DNA of 64,000 nucleotides. Source: Halichondria panicea (taxonomy: Eukaryota > Porifera > Demospongiae > Suberitida > Halichondriidae). Under the pieces are notes generated by a model. It was not told where the DNA came from and ran no database searches. It was given only the letters and a program-made list of their open reading frames with translations. The translations under genes were made by a program, and so were the position numbers. Positions 13,101 through 27,500 of this stretch are shown here, piece after piece (positions within the stretch are counted from its first letter, which is position 1; every line of letters begins with the position of its first letter). The stretch spans positions 3,153,803 through 3,217,802 of the forward strand of contig NC_087380.1 of the NCBI RefSeq assembly GCF_963675165.1, given 5' to 3'.

Positions 13101-13932
13101 TGCTAGTGCACTCATTGACTATGAACCCTGGCCTCTGGATACTAGTGAAAAAGACACCAATACTGCTGGTCACACTGTGGATAGAACTAAGCACTCTTCA
13201 AAGAACAGTAAGAAGCGAAAACATAAGAGTAAGCGTGATGATGCTTCTAAGAGTTATAGCGACAAAAGACACCATGAAAGAAGGGAGTCAAGAAAAGAAA
13301 AAACTGGAACAAGTTCCAATTCAAGGGATAGATCACTCGAAAGACACTCATCTAAGTATAGATATAAACATTCTCGCCACGATCATCACTCTAGATCAAG
13401 ATCGTATGAAAGCTCGCGACATAAAGACCGCAGTAGCCACTCTCCTAGTAGAAGCAGTCGAGAGAGTCGGTTATATGAGAGAGAAAAAGGCCATTGCTCT
13501 AAAATACTGGTATGCTCTGGTGAGCTTTCTCCTGAGGATAGTACACCAGCACATAATAGTCGACAGGAAACAGGCTCGTCTGGTCAAGCGAGATCACCTA
13601 AACAAGTAATTTCGTTGGACGAGGATCGCTCAACCAAATCTTGCAAGGCCCTCTCCAATGAGCTGAATGGATTAGAGAAACAGATCACCGATAATAAACG
13701 GGACTTGTTGAAGAGTATGCTACGACGAGAACGAATTGTGTTGTTGCGTAACAGTCTCCACCCCCGCCCACCAGACCCTCTGCCGACTCCCTCCAGTCTG
13801 AGGGGTGGGGAAAGTGTGGGGGACATGCAGAGCGAGTTGCACTCACTGGAATCAGCTATTCTCGATGGAAAGAAGCACTTGTTACGAGTCATGAAGAGGA
13901 TTGAGGAAGATCAAGCTGACGACAGTGACTAA
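10174..13932 (+). CDS. TOPORS: E3 ubiquitin/SUMO ligase Topors
   Basis: Eight exons, 10174-10282, 10628-10749, 10930-11003, 11064-11222, 11278-11351, 11475-11607, 11845-12038 and 12578-13932, join in frame to 739 residues. The N-terminal RING finger is CPICLEDF ... NACFH then TFCFSC ... CPLCK, and continues as in Topors (VIHNVRANDDYD). A second conserved block, FFRSNPAAAHRLYPWLTREL and EKTSHFIHEFISFAASPFD with YDQNVNYDWP, matches the Topors core. The last exon is long, acidic, then rich in RS/RH/KKRK residues (about 13200-13500), as in the human C-terminus. Human TOPORS is 1045 aa. Topors acts in nuclear speckles and PML bodies as both a ubiquitin and SUMO ligase. The RING is split by a U12-type AT-AC intron, and only that splice keeps the motif. 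The end of exon 2 is uncertain by one codon (10746 or 10749). Confidence 0.94.
10283..10627 (+). other. U12-type AT-AC intron in TOPORS
   Basis: The intron begins atatcctc and ends ggccac. A branch-site motif ttgccttgac lies at 10607-10616 with its branch A at 10615, 12 nt before the intron end. Consensus for the minor spliceosome is ATATCCTT, TTCCTTRAC and AC. Removing exactly this segment joins TTT C to AT ACA TTT TGC and gives ACFHTFCF, the uninterrupted RING. No GT-AG pair nearby does this. Confidence 0.9.
12263..12482. mobile_element. MITE-like remnant in TOPORS intron 7
   Basis: The left end gccgtatatagtgccaaa and the right end tttcgcgctatacggt are related inverted termini; the inside repeats forms of ttcgtgggt and acccacgaaat. 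The TACCGTATA-type ends resemble the element at 7407-7580. Confidence 0.45.
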
Positions 13933-14143
13933 TAATTATAATACGTATAATTTATATGCAACAATAATTATTGTCTGTCAAAAACAGGAACAATCCTGGT
14001 GGTGATGAATGATAAAAGCTGTAAAAATAAGGCTTGGTCAATTACGATCTTTACCGCCACAGAGTAGGCGTGCAAATTGTAGCAAATTCCCTTTTGCAAC
14101 GTGAGAATCATGTGTGTGCTGAGTTGGCTGTCTCTTGTCAACA
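13933..14143. other. TOPORS 3' end to RICTOR start
   Basis: Only 211 bp separate the TOPORS stop from the RICTOR start codon, both on the plus strand. The TOPORS 3' UTR and RICTOR promoter are packed here. No other gene seen. Confidence 0.5.
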
Positions 14144-17100
14144 ATGGCTGAGGAAAGTCGCTTTATACAAGCTGCTGTGACACTACCGCGGAGCAAGCGA
14201 GCGGACAAACATGCAGGTAGCCAGCCTGCAAACACAGTATAAGTGTTGAATGACTGCGTGCATGCACCCCTAGCTACCGGTAGCTAGCCTGTAGAGTTTG
14301 TTTTCAACATCCTGTTTGTGTGTGCATTAGGCTGTTTATGGTTCTCCTTGAACTTGTTTATTTTGTTGCATGTTTGTATGTATAAATAAACAAGATATGC
14401 TTATATTTAGGGCTCGTAAACTTACAAGCGTATTTAACCACACGTGCATGATTTGTACATGACTCGACAATGTATTAACGAATTGCTCTTTTTATGCTCT
14501 AGAAGGAGAAGGTGATTTTAATCCCAGTGAGCCTGGAGGTAAGTAGCTATGCACGCACAACTATGACCATCTGTGTCCAATGGGACCATAGTGCTGCCCC
14601 CAACATGCACTCACACTAGTTGGTTTGATCTCCTATTCTTTAATGGCAGTCCCCAACTCTGTGTATACTGGATTAGTATATTAGCAGATCGAGGATCCCC
14701 TCATGTGCTCCTGGTATTAGTTAGGTAGGTAGAATCACTACAGCATTTTAATATGATTCTAGTACATGTAGGTATTATTGGGAGTGACCAATAACTCATA
14801 ATAGTGACTTCATTCTGATACCTAATAAGTCCATGGCCCTGGAGTGACTGACAATGCTGTTTATAGTCCTACCAGCTTATAATTGTGGCTACCAATCATC
14901 TGTATCCAGTTACTAATGGTAACCTGTGCCATTGCTTTGTAACTGAACTGCTCTCAAGTCACAAACTGAGCCATCATTGATGCTACTCGAGTGTCTGCCC
15001 ATGCTTTAGCTCATGCTGTTACATGTGCAGTAGCATGTTTGATATTGTAGCACTGGCAATTGTGGTAGATTAATAATTATAAGGTGTATAATGATTATGG
15101 TAAACATGCACTTGACAACTTCAGTCCATAATAATTATTGTCAGAGTGACCATGCAAACATTTCTTGTGGTGATGATCGAAGTATCCACTCAGGCTTATG
15201 CTCCATCCCCCCTCCATTATAAGATACTGAGATACTTGTATTCCATTGCTTTGGGGACTGCAGTCTCTAGCTCCAGCAATCACAGCCAGGGAAGTGTACC
15301 CACCCCTCATGCCCCTCATGCTTAGACTCAGGTTGAATTTGTTGAATTAAGCAACTTTAGGTTTGTTTTTTGAACTGAGAGGATATAGACAACACTGTTG
15401 CTGGTTTATTTAATTTCAGCTGTGTTTGTTACAAGTCTAGTTTCTGTTGATTTTCTCACTGTGTGTATTGTATACATACCCAGCTAAGATTTGAAAAATG
15501 GTTGCCCTTAACGACCAGTAGATACTGTTTGGGTGGAAGGACTCTTTTACTTAGCTTTTATGTTAGGCTATAGTTGTAGGTGATGTACATGTTTTAAGGG
15601 GAGGGGGGGGGTACACCGAATAAAAGTGTGTCGCGAAATAATTCTTTGGTCTAGCTATTCTCTGACACGTCCACAAGTGCTACTACTATTAAAATAGCTT
15701 TTATATATAAGCTGTAATTTATGTTATGCTATAAGTACAGGTGCTGTACATGTTTATGTAGATTTAAAGTGGGAGTATCGCGAATAAAAATGTGTTGCAA
15801 TAAAAAAAATTTGTTGGTATAATAATATTCTTTAGCTAGTCCACAACTGCTGTCCTGTAGTGACAACGAACTTATACCTACTACTACCTGTGCAGGTATA
15901 ATGGACAACCTTCTCCACCTGCTCCCACTCGTGTGTCTGTATGATGGACAGGGCTCCACCTCCAAGAGAGTACGCTATCTCAACGACCTAGCCAAGGTGA
16001 GTAAAGTGATTGTATGTGTGTGTCTTATGTACAGCACTTCTTCATAGTTGTGAGCTAGCTAGCAGGTTACACAACACAGCCTCTTACCCACAATTCTAGC
16101 CTCCCTTTTGTCATATTCCTTGTAGTTTGAGACTAATAATTAGAGGATCACTGGAGTCTATAATTATGGACAATTTTATGATATTATAAACTAGTGAAAT
16201 GCTTTGTGCTCAGGAATGGTACGTTTGTTCCCCATGCAGGTGATTAAGAGTGTTGGTCATGTGATTGAACCAAACTACCCGGTCGAGAGAGTCATTGAAT
16301 GGTAAGAAGATGTGTGCATGCAGTGTAATGTGATTTTTGATTATTATATATACTCGACTCGTTCAAATTTACTAGCTTAATTAATGTACGTACATGGCTG
16401 TACAGTGAAACCTGTCTCTATAGCAATCACCTTCAGGCTTGGGCAGACCAGCAATGGCTGTAATAAATTTGTTCGGCCTATAGCTAGCTATCTAATGATG
16501 GTGTTAATTTAGATTGGTAGCTTTTACGTTGAAATGTAAACAGGTGACACAGTTGCTAACAGGGTGACTATGCATGTCTTCACAACAATAAGATCAATGC
16601 AATCCATAATATCTATAAGTATACGTACAGTTGTTACAGTGGTATGCATACATGTGTGTTGTGAGTTAATTGACTACAGTAGGTAAATTAAGTGCTAGAA
16701 AACAATAGTTTCCAGTCAGTGTAGTACATGTGGTTGGTCCAGCTCTTTAATTATGCTTCAGAAATTTTGATGATTTGTTTTGCCTTCTTCATTCTTTTCG
16801 CGAGCATTGGACATTTGTGACCACAGAACATGCCCAGCCAGTTAATGATGCAGTCTCCAAACGGTCCAACTAGGTCACCAACCAGACTGTAGAATACCCG
16901 AACAATCTTCTTGAGTAGGAAGTCGAACATTTTCGACAGAGGAAAAAAAACCCATGTGTACAACCAAATGATTGTTGCATTCATCAGTGCCAAATAAAAA
17001 ACCCAGGGCACGCCACACGCAAACACCCAGCAATAGAGACAAGAGAAGCGAACTTTGTTGTAGAAACACTTCATGAATCTATCGGGACAGCTCCCTAGCG

Positions 17101-18541
17101 TACTGCTCTTGGGTTGCACAAACACTGATCTGTAGTCAAACTGCAATAGAGAGAAAGTACGTCAATTACTGCAATGGAGAGTTTGAGGTACACTCATGTC
17201 GTAGTAACAAGGATACACTGTGCATAGGATGAGTAGTAACATGCTGCTAGCATGCGTTGAGTATAAACTGTAATGGAAAACTTCTCTTTCTAACTCACAT
17301 TTGGTTCACCGTCAACACTTTCGCTCTCCAAACCTCCTTCATCGCTTGCTTCCCCACCCAAATCCGTGCAGCCCATTTCAATTTCCTCCTCATTGACTCG
17401 AGTGCCGTGGGTACGAGGGGACTGTACCTCGGGTAGGCTGGGGGGGACATTCATTTCTCAGCAAGACGGAGGAAAACGGTTTTTCTGGGAGCTTGATTCT
17501 TACGTTGTGCACTAGCTTTGTCACTCAGTGCCTTCCAGCTTTTATACTTGATGTTGTATTAATTGTCAACAAGAGGGTGAAGGAAATTGGTAGATTAGAG
17601 CTGAAGTTTGGTAAAGTACAGCCTAGTGGTTTCGTTTTCAATGGTAGTTTTGCCAAGTGTGAAGATTAAGCTGTAGAAGTAAACCAGGCATACATGATTG
17701 TAGGTATTGCTGAATGTAGTTTCTGTTTTGTTTGAGTAGTGTCTGCATGCTTGCTTAAACACACGGTTACTCCGATTTATTTATGTACCACACACACGCC
17801 ACCCCACCCCACCCCACGCCACCCCACCCCACACACACACACGCCACCCCACCCCACACACACACACACACACACACACCACCCCACACACACACAGTGT
17901 TCGTCTCTCGCTTGCCAGCAGTATAAAGGAAGTTAGGGCTGGTGGATTGCGGGTGTTGCGATACCTCCTCACTTCAAAGGACGTGTTTGCTGTGATGCTA
18001 AAGCATCGGATAGACCTGTTTGTTGCTAGGTCACTGGACGTCCCGGCCGACAGGGAGATAGAGAGATTACAGGCCATGAGGTTCATCAGACAAGTGAGCA
18101 TGTAGTTCTTAGAGAGACCATAATTATAGTGGGTGTTGATTAATACACATTGTACAGGCTATCTCTGTGGCAGCGGACATCTTCCCACGCTCACTGGCAG
18201 CCCCTCTTGTCTCTATCCTCCTCTTTGACGTGGAGCCCCAGGACAACCTCACCTGGTCCTGCATGGCCACTCTTTGTGAGCTCGGTGAGTCACCAATAAC
18301 TAGCTATCTGTCCATAGAACTACATGTACACTGTATATGACCTTCACTATTCATCCATGGCCTCTCTAGTGGGTCTCTGGTGTGTTGTCATAATACATGT
18401 AGTACATAAAATTAAATTTCTCGTCAATTGCCTACATGTAAGTCTTTAGTTAGTGTCAGTATCGTCGCTGTGAACCCTACATACATGTACATGTGTATCC
18501 ACAGCGACACAAATACAGCACTTGTAATGAATTTCTCCCCT

Positions 18542-18576
<35 letters not shown>

Positions 18577-21500
18577 CTCTGCACAACCCAGAAGTGGCCT
18601 CACAGTCAGGGGCTATTCGAGCTTTGATTCGTGGTCTGCTCAAGTGTGGTGCCTCTCGGATCAGTGAAAGCGTCACACTCACACTCTCTCATCTACTCAA
18701 CTCTCAAGCAACTCGCAAGTTTATCAGATCTCAACTAGACATTGAGGTTAGTAGATCTGTACTGATAGTCGTGGTTGAGTTGGCTTGTTGTACTGATTTG
18801 GTACATTGTGTTGACAAGTTAGCACTGCTAGTGTAGTGGTATCATGCAAGATTCCCATTCTTGCGACCCGGGTTCGATTCCCGGGCAGTGCAATCTTTTT
18901 TGCCCCTCTATAACCATAGCAACAGACGTTTACAGTTATTGACCTGTTTTTATAGAACTTTCACTGCTGGTGTAATGGTGTTTTTTGCAAGATTCCCATT
19001 CTTGTGACCTAGCTGGGGTTTGACTCCGAGCAGTGCATTTTTGTGGTCACTATCAAAGATGCAGGTATAATTATGTGATCTCACAAGCCACTCTTCACAT
19101 GTATCACGTCGGAAGCATTAGAATAGGCCAATGATATTGTACCATGTACATGTAGCACATAATTATGTATAACATTAACTCTGTAAGGATAATAAAAGGA
19201 TAATAAAAGTTTCAGTTATAGCCCCCCTCCCCACTTGCTCGTGATTGTCACATGATTTGTACCCCTCCCCACAGACCCTCCTGGCACCCATCACTGACCT
19301 CCACTATCGCCACCTGATTGAAGAGGACAAGTCGAGTCAGACTCAAGACAATACTCACCGTGTCGAGGCCTCAAAGATGGCGATCGTAGCACTCCTCAAG
19401 ACCTGGCCTGGAATATTCTCCCTCGGTAGCCCTAGCAACACTGGACTGCAGCCGCTACTCAACATGCTCCCCCTGGCCACACCCACTGTACAGAAGGAGA
19501 TATTGGACGTCCTGTACTCGGTCTTCCAATTGAAAGTGCCCGAGTGGACAAAGAGTTTCAGCGATGCTGTCACAAGCATAGGTACTGTGTAATAACTATA
19601 TCTCACTTGAGTGTTGAGTGTATAATTATATGCTGCTATAATTATTGGAGCCTATGAAGTAAAGTACATGTAGGAATTTCACAACACCTTGATAATTACC
19701 GAGCTATACATGTACATGACATTGTATAGCAATTAATGATGCCCTAAAAGCCTACTGTAGCTGTTACAAAGTGGATGCATGCAGCTACATGTACACGTGT
19801 AGGAAATTGCTTTTGAGGGTTGCATGTGTCTACGTACTGTGAGAACTTTGTCCACTTAGACACGGTTCATTGGGGCTCAGATTTGCGTTCATTCTGGACA
19901 TGCCCCGGCCGGTTATGAGTGCATAATTACGTCTCATTGTGACGTACATCTGTTTGTATTCATGGCTGCATGACCAACCACCCTTAGTTCCTTCGTTATC
20001 TGACTCACTGCCTTGTTGTTTACTTCCTACTGCGTACTTCTATGCAAATATTTGTAAAATCCCTTCAGATATCTTTGCACTTATCTGTTGAACCTTACAT
20101 TGCAATAGCTTCTGTTACTGTGATATTAATTTACTTTATCCAACTACCGGTCCCAGTGTCCAAAGCATTCCTACTATGTACGTTGTGATTTGTGATTGCG
20201 TATGTCCTATTTCATATTAGTTGCTGTAATAATGCATGAGCACAGCTACATGTACATGCATATAATTATATGTACATGTATGTAGTTCAGCCAAACATAA
20301 TTACATGTACATGTATAATTATAACGATTATATTATGCATATTAATGACTTGGTGGTCTCCATCACGTGACAGTTGTATAATTATTTGTCCGTGCATGGT
20401 CACAGATCCTGCTCAGCCCAAGGACGAGTGGAGTCTCTCTGAAGGGTTTGTAGCTGCAGAGGGCAAGGACCTGCTCCCCCCTAAGACCGTCGATCGTACA
20501 GACCTTGTCAACTGTTACCAAGCACTCCTCCTGGCAACTCTCCTGGAGACAGGATTGTTTGATGTGAGTGAAAGTGCCTCTGGGCTGATGGTGATAAATA
20601 ATTATGATAATTTAGAACAAGCCTAAAGGTAACTGAAGCTTGATCTTCTGTTTGTATGTTTACATGTGACAGTGCGTGTAATCATCTCTGTCACGAGAAA
20701 CCTGCTACTTTGAATAGACTTATAAATACTTAATAGAGGACAGCCCAACCAACAGTGGCTGTAATATAGAGGTGGCCTGCTAACGTAGATACAAACACGT
20801 GCTATGGAGACTTTGGGGCCATTAACCTGAGGGTGACCACAATAGACACGTTTCACTATACAAAAGAGTTTACGAAATATAATTACTGTAGCCATATGCA
20901 TGCTAGTAGTCTATGCTGCCTATATTTCATTATCTACTGTGTCAACACAGCACCTTGTTGATGTGTGTCTGAGAGCTGAGCGACATGTGGCTGTCATGGC
21001 AACCATCTTACTGGCCCAGCTATTACACCAGACCAACACTATCCTGCCCCCAGGCTACTCCAGTGACGCCCACTCACTACCAGACCTTATCGCCTCTGCC
21101 ATCGACTTTGTGGAGGCACAGGACCAGCGACAGTGAGTGGTGTGGGCGTGTGGGCGGCTCTGTATATTGCCCACAAAATAGTTATTTATTGCTGTAGTAT
21201 GCAAATTCATTAACAGTATTGTCACCTTATACACAAAGTAAGAGAGCAGTAAGCTGATCCCAATGTACTGCTATCCCTCATAATTATTTTTGTGTTACTA
21301 TATTTAAAGAGAGGAGGTCCTTCTCTGGTGTATAGCGTAGCTCACTAGCGTGAATATATTTATTTGGTGACATATCATCCTCCCTTCATTCCATAGTCGA
21401 GCCTCGGAGGTGATCAGCTGTCTGGATCGAGTCCACCAACTCAAGAAAGAGAGGGTGAAGCCATCTTCACTCTATCTCAAGCTCATTCTGGAGCAGTCGG

Positions 21501-24500
21501 CGTACTTTTCTGCCAACAAGACCAAGGGAGACTCGGAACAGCAACACATACCGTCCGTAAGTGTGTCATCTTCATGTACATGCATGTAGCTTGCATTAAA
21601 AGAGTAACCAATATGTCAGTCAAAATCCCTCTCTGAGATATACAGGAAGATATGCACTGTAACAAAAACATATCAGAAACTTACCAACTTAGTCCTAACT
21701 CAATTGCAACACATTTAAATCTTTTTTCAATCACCTGCTGGCATTTATTGTAGTGTAAGGCACACATTTTCATTGCATATACATGCATGTACACATGTTA
21801 TAACACGTACAGTCTGTACGTCCCATAGTTTGAGTATCACTATCCGTGTACCATCTTTCACCCAGGACCTCGACGAGGCGACTGTGAACACTCTGATCAA
21901 AGACACAAATGTCCTAGGGACAAAGACATACCAGAGCTGGGATTGGACGCTTCTCCGCTCTCTCCTGCAGCACCCAAGCCTCAGACCATCTCTCATGCAG
22001 GAAGACAGTCTCTTTGCTAGGTGGGGGCACTAAGGCTGTGATGCCTAGTAACTATCTGAGATGTGGATCGATCGATATGGTTTTTATATATGACGTCAAG
22101 GGTAAAAGAAGAGAGGGCATGCAACTCCTATATGAGCAGAGTTCAAACGTGGGCGGATGAATGTGCATGACTGTGCATGAAATACTAAAAATAGAAATTT
22201 CTATTTTTAGCACTTCATGCAAATGCACACATTCCTCCGCCCACGTTTGAACTCTGCTAGCTACGTGTACTGATAGTGGAGTTGCATGCCCTCTCTTCTT
22301 TTATACGCCCTTGATGACGTGTTGTAATTACATTTATGTGACCCTCGCAACAGTCTTGTTGAGTGCTAGATTTGTTTAGAGGTTCACTCTAGGGTTGAAG
22401 CAGGTACAAATATGCCGTGGACATCTTATTGTGCCACTAGTACTGAATCCCTGAAAACTCAACTCTCGCTGCAGGCCATCCTTCGCTTTAGTAACGAATG
22501 TTTGGGAACAATGTAGAGTGATTATTGAAGGCCTATACGGTACAGTTATTGTGACACGGCAATGCTCATGCCTCAGTTGATAGTATAGCTAGTTGTCCAA
22601 TACCAACTATTTTGTTTTGTTTTCTGTGATCCTGTGGGGAAGTTAAGGAAGTTTTGTACAAACCACAAAGTGGCAGGCTATAGAGATTTCACAAGTAATG
22701 GAAGCTTGAAGCTTTCTGATTCTCGTGAATTGATTTCATAGTATCCTCCGCATGCATTTTTAATACAATTTGTGTCCTGATATAAGCCTTACGTGTACAC
22801 TTGGGGTGTGTATAAAATTTTCTCAAAACACCGAGTTAAGTGTTTCTGAGAAAAAATTGAGCTCAAATGTACTTAGTCTATTTCACTGTATAGCTAGCAC
22901 TGACATTTGATCCTACTCCCGTGTGCCATTAAAATAATTGTGTATACAAGTTGCTTCCATTGTCATAATTGTATTCCAATTGACCAGTGGGTAGCAAAAG
23001 CGCTTTGAAAACAATCCAAAATGGAGTGTATACATGTACATGTATATTAATTAGCTAGTCTATGCATACGTCTGTCTATATTGATGTGCTGGCGAAAATT
23101 GTTTAGGCCTATAGGCATAAACCTTGATAGATTCATTCGTTTACTTTATTGTGGCTGAATACAAATTTTGTTTTGAAACTGAAACTTGAAGCTTTACGTA
23201 TGTACACGTTAGAGTTATCTCACGTTGTTATTTTCCCTCTGCAGGTTTATCAAGCGATTGTGTAACTTCTATATGCCCAGCAAGCACCTGTACAGTACCA
23301 TCATCTATAATGAGAGCAATACAAAGAGATTCTCATCTGTCGGACAGGAGGTGGTCAAGTTCCTGTGCCGAGTGGAGGATGTGAGTTCTGTGAGAGGACG
23401 GGGGTAATGTGAGGGCTGTGAGTGTGTGTGTGAGGATGTGACGGTCCCTGCAAAAATATTAACAAATCACTGACAGCATAACACAGAGTCATGTGACATG
23501 TACTCTTATACCCTCCCCCCTCACACACACACATAGAGCACGTCTGGTTTCCTGTTTGACCTTGTCTCTGACATTGTGACTGAGCTGAGTCAGGTGACTG
23601 CGTCTAAACTGACAGCCGATGTCTTCACGACCTCCAACGTATCACACAAGCTCTCTAGAGATTACTTCCTCTTCTTAGGCACCGTCTCCTTCCACAAACC
23701 CTCTCTACTGCGACAGTGCAAGGCTTATGGAGCGTAAGTTAGAACATCCGCTGCTGATAGTAGTTAGCCAGCATGGAGAGTGGTCATCTCTTATGCAAAC
23801 CTCCTATGAAAGAAGTACATGTAATATAGTGTAGTAATTGAGGAGGGGGTAGACTGGGGGCAGGACTATAAGGGTGGTAGTAGTGCATGCATGTATCCAC
23901 GTACATGCATGTCGTAAAGGTTATACGAATAATAGACAACTTAAAACCATTACAAAATGCATGTCAGTTATATGCATGCATATACAAATATTTTTATGTT
24001 CTAATATTTTGGTTCACCCAGCTATTCTCACCCTCCTCCCACTCACTCACGTACAGTCTCCTCGATATTTGTAACTACCCGAACCGATCTGACCTCATGC
24101 GTCTCATGATCACCACTCTCGACTTTGCCCACGACGTCCACTCGAGAGTGATCCTCAACAAACTCCTCACTGCCACTCATAAAGAGATGAGGCTGTACTC
24201 CACTCAACACATGAGGGTGCTACTCAGAGCTAAGATGCCTTTCTTTAACAGCTGGGGCCTAGAGCTTCTACTGCCGCAGGTGGGTTCGTGGTGATTAGTC
24301 ACGGTCAGTTAAAACTGAATTTTTAGTTTGGCATGATTGTATAATGAAACTTCAGTGTCACATGTATATACAGTGCATCCGGTCTAGAGAGTAGAATACA
24401 AAAATAGGTGAGTAGTTGTACTTAAATGTATCTCAAGATTGGAACATTTCTAAGAAATTGTGCTGATACCATTGTATAGGTAAAAGAATAAGCTACAACA

Positions 24501-27500
24501 TGATTCAAAAATATTTCCCCAAAAGTTGTTGTAGTGGGAAATAATTTTAGGTGATAAAGGGGGTGATCGTAAAAAAATGTACGTAACATCAATTATCTCC
24601 GGAACTAAAATATTTTTGGAAAAAAATGTTCTTATCAAAAGTTAGAGAATTTATTCAAGCTTACTCCGTGTAATTTTTAGACCTTAGCCGTAAGATTTTC
24701 TTTAAATCTCTCCCTAACCGAAACGGCACTAAAAACTAGTAATTTTGAGCACTGCGGAGGATGTGTAGATATTTAAGTAACATCGAATCTTTCATAAGAT
24801 ACCCAAACTATCTATAGATGTTGTGACAAAGTTTCAAACCTTAGCCGGAAACCGTTGGCCTTTTCTCTCCCTAACCGATTACCCATGCACTATAACAATT
24901 GGGTACTGTTTTATTAATCACCACAAACCCACCACCTTATGTTGTCATGGAAATAATTTTGGATATGATGTAGCTTATTCATTCGCCTACACAACGGTCT
25001 CAGCAGATTTTCTTAGAAATGTTCCGATCATAAAATATTTACATTTAAGTACAACTACTCACACATTTTTGGTATTCTACTCTTTAGACTGGATGCACTG
25101 TATAGTGTACGTAGTCACTTTGGTGGTTACATTCAAAATTATTCTTCCCTCTCTTGCACACATGCATATAGTTGTATGATACAGATCGACAAGTTGCCAT
25201 GGAGGCAGTGGACATTTTGGATGAGGCGTGTGAAGAGGAGACATTTCTAGAAGCCCTAGTGTTGGAGCAACCTCAACTCCTCCATCTTGGAGAGAAGGGA
25301 GCAGCTCTTCTCACGAGGTTCTTCTCTGTCAAGAGGGGCTTCACACTCATGTCTCGCTTGGGCTACCTACAGCTCACATTAAACAACTGGTTTACGGTAT
25401 GCACGTGTATATACAGTGCTTCGGTTTTGTTGCTGATTTAGTATAAGAGCAGGTTTTTATATGGTTTTTCTCTACTGCATTACAGTATTATAATCTGTGT
25501 TTAGCAGACCTTACGTACTTGTTTTGCAACCAGTTGTGCTGCAATTGTCCCTATTTTTTATAGCATTCATTCATTCACAATACTTCTTACATGTACTCTA
25601 TAGCTTTGTTTAACTCTTCTGCTGTATATAGGAGTACAACCTTCTCTATGTGTACATCGTGGAAGAAAGGTTGGCCGAAACACTCACTTCCTTCAAACAG
25701 ACTGAAGAGGGGGAGTTTGTACGGAGGAACAATACAGCTGTCATTTTCCCCAAAGCGTTTGTGCCAGTACACCTGTACGGGCAGTTGGTACAACATGAAG
25801 AGGGGTGTGTCTCAATAGAGAAAGAGGTACATGAGTGACATGTGTGCTGCTTCATCTGTCATGACTCACGTGTAATACATATACAGTCTTATTTACAGTT
25901 CTACATGTATAATTATTGTTGTATTCGTTGTAGCTTTAACTCAAACGTATTTCCTCTTCAATTAGTATGCCTTATAATTATAATAGTGAGTTTCTTTGGA
26001 ACAACGTTTAATGTATGCACGTTCGCACTCATGTAGAATCACGTATCAAGATTTGCCCTAACCATTCGGGCTGAGCCTGAAGAGAAGTGTTCCCCTGACG
26101 ACATAATCAGTAAGAAGGCAGCCATTTGGGCGTTGGGTCACATTGGCTCTTCTCCCGGTGGTCTGCGACTATTGCTGGAGGAGGAGATTATAGGGGACAT
26201 TGTGGATCTGGCAGAGACTTGTCCTGTCTTATCAATCAGAGGGTGGGTTGTAACACATGTTAATAAATTGAGTGATAAGTCTCTCGATTCCTTTGCCTGT
26301 GATTCTTAAATATTCGACTCTTTAGACTTTCTTAAAAGCCCCTACCCCAAAGTTATTATAATTATACATGCACACTTATAATTATATCTTTCTCTATAGA
26401 TTAAGACTAAAATATTTTTTGTTGTGCATAATTTGTAGATTTCGCCCCTCACAATAGTGTGCCAGCACCATGATTGCTATGTATAGATATAGAGGTAGGG
26501 TTCACTGCATGTTAACTGAATATAGATGAAAGCATACAATATACAGTGCATGTACACTGTACATAATTAATATAGAGCAATAAATATTATATTATTGACT
26601 GTTCTTGCTACACTGTGGGAATGAGCTAAATAAATAATAGTTCCTTTTTTCAACGATTATGAGCAGTTGCTGTCGTCCTCGTGGCATAAGCAACTGTCCA
26701 CCTTACTTGTTATATCTTCTTGGTCAGTGCAAAACGTGCACTTTTGTCCAAGTCCTAGTATATCTCGGCCCAGATTGGTGCTGGAGCAGTTGTTATTGAG
26801 CACCTCAAATTTGAACCAGGGACAGTAACAGCTGGCTGCATTGCGGCCACGCCCATTCAGAGTAGTTTTTACGTAAGAGTCATTGTGGATGGCATCAGTC
26901 ACCAAGAACATGTCCAAAATTGTAAGGAGTCGTTTCATCTCGGGGAGGCTGCAGGTGGATGTTGGGTCCACAATGTTTTTAACTTTCAGCTGCATGGATG
27001 GGAGTAAAGCAATAATTTAAATGACTCCATTACAACAGTACATATTGCCTGCAAGCCATATAGCTGCAGCCATGCATGCATGCATGTACAAGTGTGTTGC
27101 TCTATACAGCATGTATAAAGCATTGCTACATGCATGCATGCTGTAGAATTTTAGGAACATGCATGTATGCATGGAATAGTGCACTCACCCAGTTGCAAGA
27201 GTCGTTTCCTATAGCACGTAAGATAACGTCAAATGTTTCACGTGTTTGCCTGTTTGAGTGCTGGATCAGCTCCTCCTCTCTCATCACTTGGATTCGTACA
27301 AGAGAACTCACAACTTTTCGCAAATTATACGATATGTTCCTCTGTCGCAAATGTATGTCAATGGCACGAACGTTTACAGCGATTCCATCTGCAAGTTTTC
27401 CAATAGAAGACCTTCCATCGCTGTACCTATCGTAGTCAGTACCCTGTGCATATGCAGTAGTGAGGGCCAGTAGCAGTAGAAATGCAACTTTCAAGATGCC

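Noticed and set aside
22741-22760. gtatcctcc resembling a U12 donor
   Set aside because: No exon ends there; it lies inside a well-defined RICTOR intron.
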